A DNA stretch of 39,853 nucleotides, taken from Nemertoderma westbladi (Eukaryota; Xenacoelomorpha; Nemertodermatida; Nemertodermatidae). How positions within the stretch are numbered: position 1 is the first letter of the stretch; each line of letters starts with the position of its first letter. The notes under the pieces are model-generated. The model did no database searches. It had not been told where the DNA came from and saw only the letters and a program-made list of their open reading frames with translations. The DNA lies in the NCBI GenBank assembly GCA_032718475.1, contig JAUCBJ010007017.1, positions 1-39,853 on the forward strand, read 5' to 3'. Of the stretch, positions 33,901 through 37,600 are shown one piece after another. The position numbers and the translations under genes are program-made.

Positions 33901-34042
33901 ATGCATAATATATGGTATGGATTGTACCTCGTCCGGCCGATGTACCAACCTCGTCTGGCCTATGTACCATTGGTTCTGCTGTGTCCAACCATTTCTGCAA
34001 ACTATCTACGGATTCATTGTATTTCAACCAATAATCCAAAAC
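1861..34042 (-). CDS. Nesprin-like giant spectrin-repeat protein, 16 internal exons (partial gene)
   Basis: Exons on the minus strand join in order 33950-34042, 33312-33511, 32848-33032, 32188-32352, 31443-31683, 20105-21488, 19699-19871, 19137-19260, 18160-18328, 5513-5649, 3987-5293, 3361-3499, 3020-3190, 2528-2728, 2195-2314, 1861-2031. All junctions have GT-AG borders and matching phases, giving 1,660 codons with no stop. The product is nearly all amphipathic helix with recurring W..Y and WL..AE helix-A signatures of spectrin repeats. Blocks such as RWRDIFDCVRVYMRADE resemble my memory of the nesprin-1/2 N-terminal rod, so a SYNE/MSP-300/ANC-1 family member is the best call. Nesprins connect the outer nuclear membrane to actin. 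The calponin-homology and KASH ends are outside the window. A different giant spectrin protein (dystonin, MACF, utrophin) is possible but fits the blocks less well. Confidence 0.8.
2195..2314 (-). CDS. Nesprin-like exon 15
   Basis: Phase 0 to phase 0, 120 bases (40 codons). Acceptor tttatcacttag, donor AAACAA|gtaagt. It encodes NLEPFRLWSEEALLHL, a helix-A signature with Trp and acidic flank. It is too short to stand out as a free reading frame and is supported by its splice borders and phase. Confidence 0.72.
2528..2728 (-). CDS. Nesprin-like exon 14
   Basis: Phase 0 to phase 0, 201 bases (67 codons). Acceptor gtatttgattag, donor TGGAAG|gtagat. It encodes ALRGKWHLLLGKLDAKTEQM, a typical helix C with the conserved Trp. 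Confidence 0.78.
3020..3190 (-). CDS. Nesprin-like exon 13
   Basis: Phase 0 to phase 0, 171 bases (57 codons). Acceptor ttttacccag, donor TACAAG|gtgcat, which is weak at +4 to +6. The encoded ISRYDDVVESLHERINDAQ is a helix-A type segment. Confidence 0.75.
3361..3499 (-). CDS. Nesprin-like exon 12
   Basis: Phase 2 to phase 0, 139 bases. Acceptor tttccctttag, donor ATACTG|gtaaga. It encodes LQALNAPLQQMGTVIADV and KQVADFNKRRDELSIL, helices B and C of a repeat. The split codon AG+A gives Arg. Confidence 0.78.
3500..3986. other. Intron with a possible retroposon 3' end
   Basis: No gene is visible. The segment ending near 3960 closes with a purine-rich tail (AAATGA repeats, then AAATA repeats at about 3924-3960) after a GC-richer stretch, which looks like the 3' terminus of a LINE or SINE fragment in plus orientation. 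I could not identify coding sequence in it. Confidence 0.3.
3987..5293 (-). CDS. Nesprin-like exon 11, very large (1,307 bases)
   Basis: Phase 0 to phase 2. Acceptor tttataaatag, donor AATCCAG|gtgggt. It holds about 435 codons of heptad-like helix, with spectrin signatures near NMRTWQQYEHLRDILVNVL, QSQYNEWSSIGNHLQ and MRFVNLRETQLDQWDKLL. Like exon 20105-21488 it looks like a fusion of several ancestral exons. The downstream start Met sometimes predicted here is not a real start, because the frame is open back to the acceptor. Confidence 0.88.
5513..5649 (-). CDS. Nesprin-like exon 10
   Basis: Phase 1 to phase 0, 137 bases. Acceptor ctaatttctag, donor ACAGAG|gtcagt. It encodes KLDNLRSWLNSVEHQLA, a helix A with the conserved W and L. 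The split codon C+GT gives Arg and bridges a 12,510-bp intron. Confidence 0.8.
5650..6779. other. Intron sequence without a gene
   Basis: AT-rich intron between exons 18160-18328 and 5513-5649. It contains a TA dinucleotide run at about 5972-5992 and a run of 12 G at 6467-6478. The short reading frames here are low-complexity and unsupported. Confidence 0.6.
7231..7289. repeat. Near-perfect palindrome, 28-bp arms
   Basis: Arms 7231-7258 and 7262-7289 are reverse complements with one mismatch, separated by 3 bases (7259-7261). This can form a long stable hairpin in RNA or a cruciform in DNA. Confidence 0.92.
7290..7368. repeat. Near-perfect palindrome, 38-bp arms
   Basis: Arms 7290-7327 and 7331-7368 are reverse complements with one mismatch, separated by 3 bases (7328-7330). 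It starts at the base after the previous palindrome, so the two hairpins are adjacent inside the foldback element. Confidence 0.93.
8450..8471. repeat. Homopolymer run of 22 C
   Basis: Uninterrupted C run inside the foldback element. It is G-rich on the strand transcribed as nesprin-like pre-mRNA. Confidence 0.9.
9420..10330. repeat. Decayed tandem repeat of about 140-170 bp with ACAG-rich segments
   Basis: At least four direct copies begin with the AAAACCCC(A/T)-like motif near 9601, 9759, 9900 and 10072, with a fifth weaker one near 10229. Each runs into a TTAATTTGAT...TCTCAATTTTGACAG segment and an ACAG/GACA microsatellite. The leftmost block (about 9420-9540) is an inverted copy, with CTGT repeats, giving a large imperfect palindrome centred near 9590. 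Confidence 0.8.
10331..11857. other. Intron sequence, probably including the LINE 3' untranslated region
   Basis: No gene is visible. The right part, from about 11200 to 11857, probably belongs to the 3' untranslated region of the LINE whose last coding segment ends at 11858, but I found no clear tail or target-site duplication to fix its end. A short TA run lies at about 10920-10935. Confidence 0.4.
11858..12290 (-). pseudogene. LINE ORF2 C-terminal segment, displaced by a frameshift
   Basis: About 144 codons stay open from the A8 run to TAA at 11858-11860, with no start codon of their own. They include LPNLYSLREYTGLKFFYKY and a late IIVSLIKIWNSLDKSTKL, matching the IWNSL motif near the C-terminus of many LINE ORF2 proteins. 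The segment belongs to the RT polypeptide and is cut off by a one-base change in the A run. Confidence 0.75.
12275..13297 (-). CDS. LINE ORF2, reverse transcriptase part
   Basis: This frame continues ORF2 after a frame break: GDILDPENYRPIS is the classic start of the LINE RT. Key RT motifs are FGFQKGYST (49-57), ALDLSKAFNSLNH (82-94), GVPQGTQLGPLL (140-151), VQYADDTLIFF with the catalytic YADD at 170-173, and TEFLLLS. All catalytic Asp are present. It ends at KKNT because of a shift in the A8 run near 12282-12289; the next segment resumes in another frame. Confidence 0.9.
   Translation of the reverse strand: MTFLGDILDPENYRPISVTSTFEKIFEKVIINQLYIYINKHKLINKKQFGFQKGYSTSDAIIYTTESWRAQVDKNKFVAVAALDLSKAFNSLNHAILLKKLKCLGLHRTAITLLENFLRDRPQRVKINETYSKWETINRGVPQGTQLGPLLFLLYVNNLKTFFDLDLVQYADDTLIFFSHTDPKIATATLEKQVNDLETTFANLHLNLNTDKTEFLLLSPHSRSPETDDIKLTTKNTIIPQSENIKYLGVYIDNKLNWKCQIKSISNKMGLANSCLRRIKGQLSVKTKLNIFKATVLPHHNYCSNLLAPLHKKHGYKELLYNLDKQQNYGLRIVFSKKNT
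13294..15972 (-). CDS. LINE ORF2, N-terminal part: hydrophobic leader, 2A-like motif, APE endonuclease
   Basis: About 340 residues of strongly hydrophobic sequence with several potential membrane segments precede RCGDIHLNPGP at 337-347. This ends with the NPGP of 2A-type ribosome-skipping peptides, although the usual DxE is DIH. An APE-type endonuclease follows: LNTRSL (N389), ITESWL (E417), RGGGVLLY, YNPPNS, GGDFNID (521-527), SLLDLIITS and FSDHETV (H592). A linker with PWWTKELEELRKEK follows, as in other LINEs. The frame stops at LKLSDI, where a conserved linker to RT should continue. The true start codon is uncertain because several Mets lie in the leader. Confidence 0.85.
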   Translation of the reverse strand: MFSCYLMINFTIFYSIMIILSIFYCDTLFYCNGRFEKFSGMTIFCDFCCLILMFNQRLLFSFLILTFVKLAKRGLKLYIKPAVFNTSHKVKLQIIHHCCNGYTLLRLLVVIIGSGMIHPSSLIKLIYIFTYISTKFIFTIICNLIRRKIFSKVCISTMSYLNSLITGALRYIKYKSKKYKLKYNLMVSTLVICNIILGLLVNISLYTQRKLTDKSITSILTTTLPIAILISNFILTSLTIRILTHLCPTSTSIRRNLNTIIIIYISACSWWQPGLVSHKSPNKNKTTTNNNSICSINNTSKLTSKANIIIDIIALLTPILIQISIIHALIISQLIHRCGDIHLNPGPILKKINIKLNKQSERRRSSKNTDNIREHLIINQNNLKYMILNTRSLVKNYDELKDILSGISSNIIIGITESWLKQRHSNRSIALPGFNVHRCDRRRKRGGGVLLYIPDNMSQKIRPDIKIKNKKVPYDSLWVEVDNRFLINVTYNPPNSKNFITDFSEEIENAINNPSTEIIMGGDFNIDILDKNNIKTRDLHEMLSKYDLKLINSSEPTRFGKTKNSLLDLIITSDNNLPIINTSTLFCDFSDHETVILNTNINYKLDNQNNEKSWKTIRNFKQFSESKFIEDINKIDWSPLYHSPDVNFCYDYLEAKMEAVLDIHAPFRRILIVENKKPPINTPWWTKELEELRKEKMNKLQQWRSTKQDFYYKAFKSARNKYNNLNKYMKNQHMRDKFGTAKDPKLRWNIINSILNKKKAQTKINRLRDMDNIIYNTKSSIAKIFNRVFLNLGLKTSNTPQHYNKDWSNNTTSYNEESQMQLRPEFAFFNVSDMEVFDILSKININKPNGPSSMPPKIIKLVRYQIVTPLTLIINKCLTTSVFPQKLKLSDI
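16066..17448 (-). CDS. LINE ORF1, second part, with SGNH esterase domain
   Basis: The open frame has no ATG at its left edge; the first Met is in MELAQLKEIRRGD, residue 6 of the frame. Upstream in-frame sequence reads as a plausible coiled-coil approach (SRLTFERLVTLEMELAQL), which argues for an indel joining it to the previous frame. A Cys-rich CCCH segment lies at about 36-39. The SGNH/GDSL hydrolase signatures are LLFMDSNRK (about 174-182), IQAGTND (224-230) and LVDSKHIAAKYVG (304-316), supplying Ser, Asn and Asp-His. Such esterase domains occur in ORF1 proteins of CR1-group LINEs. The C-terminal 100 residues are Pro/Asn/Gln-rich. Confidence 0.8.
   Translation of the reverse strand: MVTLEMELAQLKEIRRGDMIRIFKLENAVESLINGCCCHNQDNGGRPTGSVSTTGTGKSIDTGTNMPTGNTKTLLSENVNKPPSLGGHSLSEAHKRNVAPIISPDPDQTTEISDSGTAFVTANGDPNSTSSPASTSKDDNGATPIVPLPDDGATSEGYTRVPSAENRDNLVETLLFMDSNRKYIYPRQIDCVARMVPSSTTMDLIRNASSAISKFNGVINQIYIQAGTNDCDQDNTNIPLITRNTKRSIEILRKRWPNCRFYVSELIVRSDVNVEPINKALQTLCANINGVILVPQDNITRSHLVDSKHIAAKYVGILARNIKSQLHGTKLTNKDQTVRTIRQPFIRSNTGNPQPAHLMNNSLEFPSLPSRQFPIQSAWSFPPSMGRQIPHNQPMYRNPQLQQFNTATSRQLQRPTPLDAINQYGNRGMNRNDSNPIVDSAIALIRAITASSTPLTEQYF
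17442..18014 (-). CDS. LINE ORF1, first part, with SAP-like motif
   Basis: 190 codons starting at ATG, with upstream sequence that looks like a short 5' untranslated region. Residues about 25-57 contain LREDLRFLKLPTTGPKPTL and RLRAHFK, which match the two-helix SAP pattern (leucines, a central G-K, then RL), a DNA/RNA-binding motif. The rest is Ser/Thr/Pro/Asn-rich and probably disordered. It overlaps the next ORF1 frame by a few bases in a different phase, so the two may be one protein broken by an indel or two overlapping ORFs. Confidence 0.65.
   Translation of the reverse strand: MANSAEANGAEDLTTLEFNYETQTNKVLREDLRFLKLPTTGPKPTLILRLRAHFKLHPDDQIEVYQRRINMRNKTIIPTVDESTGNTPDTSPYESDNETTVCDYGITKVPAGNGNGNDSPRRALNESYFMEGSSDRPRYTAYGTNNEIDTTLTSIPVDNSPTPYHPTPTEVYVIPSALQATAVGLRLRGW
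18160..18328 (-). CDS. Nesprin-like exon 9
   Basis: Phase 0 to phase 1, 169 bases. Acceptor gatttttttgcag, donor TTCAAC|gttagt, whose next codon would be a stop if unspliced. It encodes TEKKHHLDELRSAIDRL and YDTLNSQWNSIFGQVQ, a normal end of helix C. The full LINE in the next intron begins only about 100 bp beyond this donor. Confidence 0.78.
18329..19136. other. Intron sequence without a gene
   Basis: Intron between exons 19137-19260 and 18160-18328. A GC-richer block at about 18590-18910 contains a 73-codon plus-strand frame with no recognisable family; it could be a transposon remnant, but nothing supports a gene. Confidence 0.5.
19137..19260 (-). CDS. Nesprin-like exon 8
   Basis: Phase 2 to phase 0, 124 bases. 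The acceptor is cgaatcccacag. A second AG 16 bases further in (aaatag|GTAATA) would put a TAA in frame, so the first is used. The donor is TTAAAG|gtgagc. It encodes KDRISNCDNWLASTRKRI, a helix-A signature. Confidence 0.75.
19261..19698. other. Intron with a run of 24 G
   Basis: The only notable element is the G homopolymer at 19383-19406. No gene is seen. Confidence 0.7.
19699..19871 (-). CDS. Nesprin-like exon 7
   Basis: Phase 0 to phase 2, 173 bases. Acceptor atttgtttcag, donor GACAG|gtatga. It encodes a single amphipathic helix pair containing SRQDELDRILESASSSYNSL, which fits helices B and C of a spectrin repeat. Confidence 0.8.
20105..21488 (-). CDS. Nesprin-like exon 6, very large (1,384 bases)
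   Basis: Phase 2 to phase 0. Acceptor gttttattag, donor AAAGAG|gtgaat. About 461 codons hold three to four spectrin repeats, with helix-A signatures near EWKRYREDLSNANDWL, LFAEYRKQFAELSAWLDR and GWQRYEESEMTMMSFL. It is much longer than the 93-241-base exons around it, as if several ancestral exons had fused by intron loss. No stop or frame break is visible. Confidence 0.9.
21822..22090 (+). mobile_element. tRNA-derived SINE
   Basis: The head carries RNA polymerase III promoter boxes: an A-box-like TGTCCGAGTGG at 21832-21842 and a perfect B box GGTTCGAATCC at 21886-21896. A non-tRNA body follows with CTAGGCAAGACACTTTAG and AAAGCGCTTTGAG, motifs seen in many animal SINE bodies. It ends in an ATT microsatellite (about 22068-22087). 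The tRNA part resembles Ser/Leu-type heads but lacks a proper cloverleaf, so it is not a functional tRNA. The 19-G run at 21690-21708 and a GC-rich block lie just before it. Confidence 0.7.
22091..22879. other. Intron sequence without a gene
   Basis: I see no gene, no family match and no strong repeat between the SINE and the 38-bp array. Short microsatellite-like CTGTATT and CAATCAAT motifs occur. Confidence 0.5.
22880..25472. repeat. 38-bp AT-rich minisatellite, about 68 copies
   Basis: The unit combines TAAATTGACTTATATTG with AATTAAAGAATATATCTGTAG. Copies are nearly identical; diagnostic variants such as ATATATATG for ATATATCTG recur at 228 bp (6 units), and TGGAGTAAA recurs at 190 bp (5 units), showing block duplication. 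The first unit near 22880-22905 is diverged, as expected at an array edge. Confidence 0.97.
25607..26284 (+). pseudogene. LINE reverse transcriptase remnant
   Basis: The frame begins abruptly at GIVPDALRIARIISVFK, the usual approach to the RT domain. Motifs follow: KYRPIISVLPLFSKIYEK, FGFRLKRST, SIDLAKAFDTVNHDIL, GVPQGSILGPLLFLIYCND and ILFADDTNIVCS, with FADD in place of YADD. It ends in an A8 run at 26283-26290, where the frame is lost. Upstream APE sequence is absent, so the copy cannot be autonomous. Confidence 0.88.
26285..26858 (+). pseudogene. LINE ORF2 thumb and C-terminal remnants, frames broken
   Basis: After the A8 run a segment contains SIKFLGIIIDENLSWKPQI and ends at a stop near 26592. 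Another begins near 26655 with IGKLQKAQTKIINIINKR and ISFKYLNNILPP. A run of C at about 26801-26810 then shifts the frame so that PNLLTSVSAVHSHNTR runs straight into the 37-bp array. Confidence 0.75.
26830..28715. repeat. 37-bp minisatellite, about 51 copies, arisen inside LINE ORF2
   Basis: Each unit contains ACACGCGTGACCTCAGTGTC and GGCTGTTCACTCACATA. The same bases, once, would encode TSVSAVHSHNTR in the LINE. Sequence before the first unit and after the last unit reads as consecutive parts of one ORF2 C-terminus. Variants (GTATCGG, TTCAATCAC) recur in blocks. Each unit has three CpG sites, unusual in this AT-rich window. Confidence 0.96.
28683..28898 (+). pseudogene. LINE ORF2 extreme C-terminus
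   Basis: Downstream of the array the frame resumes as SVSAVRSHNTRQSSNQNSF and continues to SPLIWNSLPTSVRQSA before a stop. The HNTR and LIWNSLP motifs are hallmarks of the ends of CR1/L2-type ORF2 proteins. It is the rest of the element interrupted by the 37-bp array. Confidence 0.82.
29411..29986. other. Region upstream of the nested gene
   Basis: It contains a run of 25 C at 29701-29725 and a TATA-like CTATATAAAC at 29741-29750, about 240 bp before the start codon. That would suit a promoter for the plus-strand gene but is not proof. Reading frames here are antisense or spurious. Confidence 0.35.
29987..30896 (+). CDS. Secreted Ly6/three-finger-like cysteine-rich protein, two exons, nested in an intron
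   Basis: Exon 1 is 29987-30331 (115 codons), intron 30332-30761 (AAG|gtacgt to ttttcag), exon 2 30762-30896 (44 codons and TAA), phase 0; total 159 residues. A signal peptide is clear (residues 1-22, IIILSFLLVFHLAAG). The mature part starts IECYTY and has 12 cysteines, including KYCYTGVYY, GGCSSC, a CC pair at 117-118 and a final KCN. The spacing resembles the Ly6/uPAR three-finger fold, though CC to CN is longer than usual. There is no hydrophobic GPI tail; it ends acidic (PPPESDDL), so it is probably secreted. It is encoded opposite to the nesprin-like gene inside its 10-kb intron. Codon use is GC-richer than its surroundings, as for a real gene. The family call is inference. Confidence 0.75.
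30897..31442. other. Sequence between the nested gene and nesprin-like exon 5
   Basis: AT-rich, with no gene, repeat or RNA seen. It should include the 3' untranslated region of the nested gene, but no canonical AATAAA stands out close to its stop. Confidence 0.45.
31443..31683 (-). CDS. Nesprin-like exon 5
   Basis: Phase 1 to phase 2, 241 bases. Acceptor ctactaatacag, donor GATCT|gtgagt. It encodes KITPWANRGLDLLDKLEVRG and a helix containing RYAKFFNTSDEKY. The split codon CT+A joins it to exon 20105-21488 across a 9,954-bp intron that holds another gene and several repeats. Confidence 0.82.
31684..32187. other. Intron sequence without a gene
   Basis: Intron between nesprin-like exons 4 and 5. 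Nothing beyond AT-rich unique sequence is visible. Confidence 0.6.
32188..32352 (-). CDS. Nesprin-like exon 4
   Basis: Phase 1 to phase 1, 165 bases. Acceptor taattcttcag, donor CATAG|gtttgt. The segment KDLSPEAVSSMLNTLKMIKD and its continuation align by eye with a nesprin-1 helix pair that follows the RWR block. The order of blocks is therefore the same as in the family. Confidence 0.8.
32353..32847. other. Intron sequence without a gene
   Basis: Intron between nesprin-like exons 3 and 4. Nothing recognisable. Confidence 0.6.
32848..33032 (-). CDS. Nesprin-like exon 3
   Basis: Phase 2 to phase 1, 185 bases. Acceptor tttttctag, donor GGGAG|gtatgt. It encodes LMEEYNTSVDKLESWIEDA, a clear helix A, followed by a helix B rich in acidic residues. 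The previous exon's split codon AG+A gives Arg, so the ADEVSR-LMEEY junction reads through. Confidence 0.82.
33312..33511 (-). CDS. Nesprin-like exon 2
   Basis: Phase 0 to phase 2, 200 bases. It encodes EQKQFFANLKHWQRIHTEM and later NFLIDCTDDEVA and LLLLNSRWRDIFDCVR, the most nesprin-like stretch in the window. The donor TCAAG|gtaagttgg is strong and shares GTAAGTTGG with the units of the array at 34606-39853. Confidence 0.85.
33512..33949. other. Intron with a duplicated splice-donor segment at its edge
   Basis: Intron between nesprin-like exons 1 and 2. Bases 33928-33949 are an 18/22 match to 33950-33971, so the intron's first 22 bases are a copy of the exon's last 22. The rest shows nothing notable. 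Confidence 0.75.
33950..34042 (-). CDS. Nesprin-like exon 1 of the window (31 codons)
   Basis: Phase 0 to phase 0. The acceptor follows a T-rich tract (ttccttatttag). The encoded start VLDYWLKYNESVDSLQKWL has the W..Y and WL spacing of spectrin helix A. The chosen donor is GACGAG|gttggt, because a second donor 22 bp further on would shift the frame and give a stop in the next exon. That second donor is a duplicate of the first (see findings). Confidence 0.8.
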
Positions 34043-34605
34043 CTAAATAAGGAAAAAAAACATTATCAACATAAGAAACGTTCATCATCAACAGCAGCAA
34101 CATCATTTACAATAATGTGCAATTTATAGTTTGCATGTGAAAGAATATATGCTCAACGTATAGCGAGATACCATATTAATCCACCCATAAAAAATGCAAA
34201 CTCATAGATAAAAAAACCCAAAAAATAACATTAAACCAAATCCAGGTGGAGGCAAGAAGGCACAGGGTGCTAGGCCAGTTACAAATATGTCTACATAATA
34301 CAATAAAAATTTAGTACTGCGGAAACACACATTAAGAAGACATTGCAACTAGGTATGATGTCCTTCCATTATGTAAGTATAATTTTGGTTAATATTTAAT
34401 TTCTGCTTTCTGGGTTATAATTTCGGGACTACCTTAGGGGTTAGAAATAAGTAAAGTAAACAACGAAAATTTAATATGCCTCTCCTCCAGGTTCGATCAC
34501 GGAACCTGCCAGAAGTGGATCAAACGATTAACCTCGAAATCGTTAGTTGGTTATATTAAGATATTGAGTTGCCAGGATATTGCATGTAAATCATGTTGTA
34601 AATTT
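34043..34605. other. Unique intron sequence between the splice-donor array and nesprin-like exon 1
   Basis: Ends with a normal T-rich acceptor before exon 33950-34042. No gene or known repeat is seen. Confidence 0.6.
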
Positions 34606-37600
34606 TCTTTTCAACTTACCTCCTCTAACATTGTTCGCATACTCTTTCCAACTTACCTCCTCTAACATTGTTCGCATACTCTTTCCAACTTACCTCCTCT
34701 AACATTGTTCGCATACTCTTTCCAACTTACCTCCTCTAACATTGTTCGCATACTCTTTCCAACTTACCTCCTCTAACATTGTTCGCATACTCTTTCCAAC
34801 TTACCTCCTCTAACATTGTTCGTTTCTTTCCAACTTACCTCCTCTAACATTGTTCGCATACTCTTTCCAACTTACCTCCTCTAACATTGTTCGCATACTC
34901 TTTCCAACTTACCTCCTCTAACATTGTTCGCATACTCTTTCCAACTTACCTCCTCTAACATTGTTCGCATACTCTTTCCAACTCACCTCCTCTAACATTG
35001 TTCCCATACTCTTTCCAACTTACCTCCTCTAAGATTGTTCGCATACTCTTTCCAACTTACCTCCTCTAACATTGTTCGCATACTCTTTCCAACTTACCTC
35101 CTCTAACATTGTTCGCATACTCTTTCCAACTTACCTCCTCTAACATTGTTCGCATACTCTTTCCAACTCACCTCCTCTAACATTGCTCGTTTCTTTCCAA
35201 CTTACCTTCTCTAACATTGTTCGCATACTCTTTCCAACTTACCTCCTCTAACATTGTTCGCATACTCTTTCCAACTCACCTCCTCTAACATTGCTCGTTT
35301 CTTTCCAACTTACCTTCTCTAACATTGTTCGCATACTCTTTCCAACTTACCTCCTCTAACATTGTTCGCATACTCTTTCCAACTTACCTCCTCTAACATT
35401 GTTCGCATACTCTTTCCAACTTACCTCCTCTAACATTGTTCGCATACTCTTTCCAACTTACCTCCTCTAACATTGTTCGCATACTCTTTCCAACTTACCT
35501 CCTCTAACATTGTTCGCATACTCTTTCCAACTCACCTCCTCTAACATTGCTCGTTTCTTTCCAACTTACCTTCTCTAACATTGTTCGCATACTCTTTCCA
35601 ACTTACCTCCTCTAACATTGTTCGTTTCTTTCCAACTCACCTCCTCTAACATTGTTCGCATACTCTTTCCAACTTACCTTCTCTAACATTGTTCGCATAC
35701 TCTTTCCAACTTACCTTCTCTAACATTGTTCGCATACTCTTTCCAACTTACCTCCTTTAACATTGTTCGTTTCTTTCCAACTTACCTTCACTAACATTGT
35801 TCGCATACTCTTTCCAACTTACCTCCTTTAACATTGCTCGTTTCTTTCCAACTTACCTCCTCTAACATTGTTCGCATACTCTTTCCAACTTACCTCCTCT
35901 AACATTGTTCGCATACTCTTTCCAACTCACCTCCTCTAACATTGTTCGCATACTCTTTCCAACTCACCTCCTCTAACATTGTTCGTTTCTTTCGAACTTA
36001 CCTCCTCTAACATTGTTCGCATACTCTTTCCAACTTACCTCCTCTAACACTGTTCGCATACTCTTTCCAACTTACCTCCTCTAACATTATTCGCATACTC
36101 TTTCCAACTTACCTCCTCTAACATTGTTCGTTTCTTTCCAACTTACCTTCTCTAACATTGTTCGCATACTCTTTCCAACTTACCTCCTTTAACATTGTTC
36201 GTTTCTTTCCAACTTACCTTCACTAACATTGTTCGCATACTCTTTCCAACTTACCTCCTTTAACATTGCTCGTTTCTTTCCAACTTACCTCCTCTAACAT
36301 TGTTCGCATACTCTTTCCAACTTACCTCCTCTAACATTGTTCGCATACTCTTTCCAACTTACCTCCTCTAACATTGTTCGCATACTCTTTCCAACTCACC
36401 TCCTCTAACATTGTTCGTTTCTTTCCAACTTACCTTCTCTAACATTGTTCGCATACTCTTTCCAACTTACCTCCTTTAACATTGTTCGTTTCTTTCCAAC
36501 TTACCTTCACTAACATTGTTCGCATACTCTTTCCAACTTACCTCCTTTAACATTGCTCGTTTCTTTCCAACTTACCTCCTCTAACATTGTTCGCATACTC
36601 TTTCCAACTTACCTCCTCTAACATTGTTCGCATACTCTTTCCAACTTACCTCCTCTAACATTGTTCGCATACTCTTTCCAACTCACCTCCTCTAACATTG
36701 TTCGCATACTCTTTCCAACTTACCTCCTCTAACATTGTTCGCATACTCTTTCCAACTCACCTCCTCTAACATTGTTCGCATACTCTTTCCAACTCACCTC
36801 CTCTAACATTGTTCGTTTCTTTCGAACTTACCTCCTCTAACATTGTTCGCATACTCTTTCCAACTTACCTCCTCTAACATTTTTCGCATACTCTTTCCAA
36901 CTTACCTTCTCTAACATTGTTCGCATACTCTTTCCAACTTACCTCCTCTAACATTGTTCGTTTCTTTCCAACTTACCTTCTCTAACATTGTTCGCATACT
37001 CTTTCCAACTTACCTTCTCTAACATTGTTCGCATACTCTTTCCAACTTACCTCCTTTAACATTGCTCGTTTCTTTCCAACTTACCTCCTCTAACATTGTT
37101 CGCATACTCTTTCCAACTTACCTCCTCTAACATTGTTCGCATACTCTTTCCAACTTACCTCCTCTAACATTGTTCGCATACTCTTTCCAACTCACCTCCT
37201 CTAACATTGTTCGCATACTCTTTCCAACTTACCTCCTCTAACATTGTTCGCATACTCTTTCCAACTCACCTCCTCTAACATTGTTCGCATACTCTTTCCA
37301 ACTCACCTCCTCTAACATTGTTCGTTTCTTTCGAACTTACCTCCTCTAACATTGTTCGCATACTCTTTCCAACTTACCTCCTCTAACATTGTTCGCATAC
37401 TCTTTCCAACTCACCTCCTCTAACATTGTTCGCATACTCTTTCCAACTTACCTCCTCTAACATTGTTCGCATACTCTTTCCAACTCACCTCCTCTAACAT
37501 TGTTCGCATACTCTTTCCAACTCACCTCCTCTAACATTGTTCGTTTCTTTCGAACTTACCTCCTCTAACATTGTTCGCATACTCTTTCCAACTTACCTCC

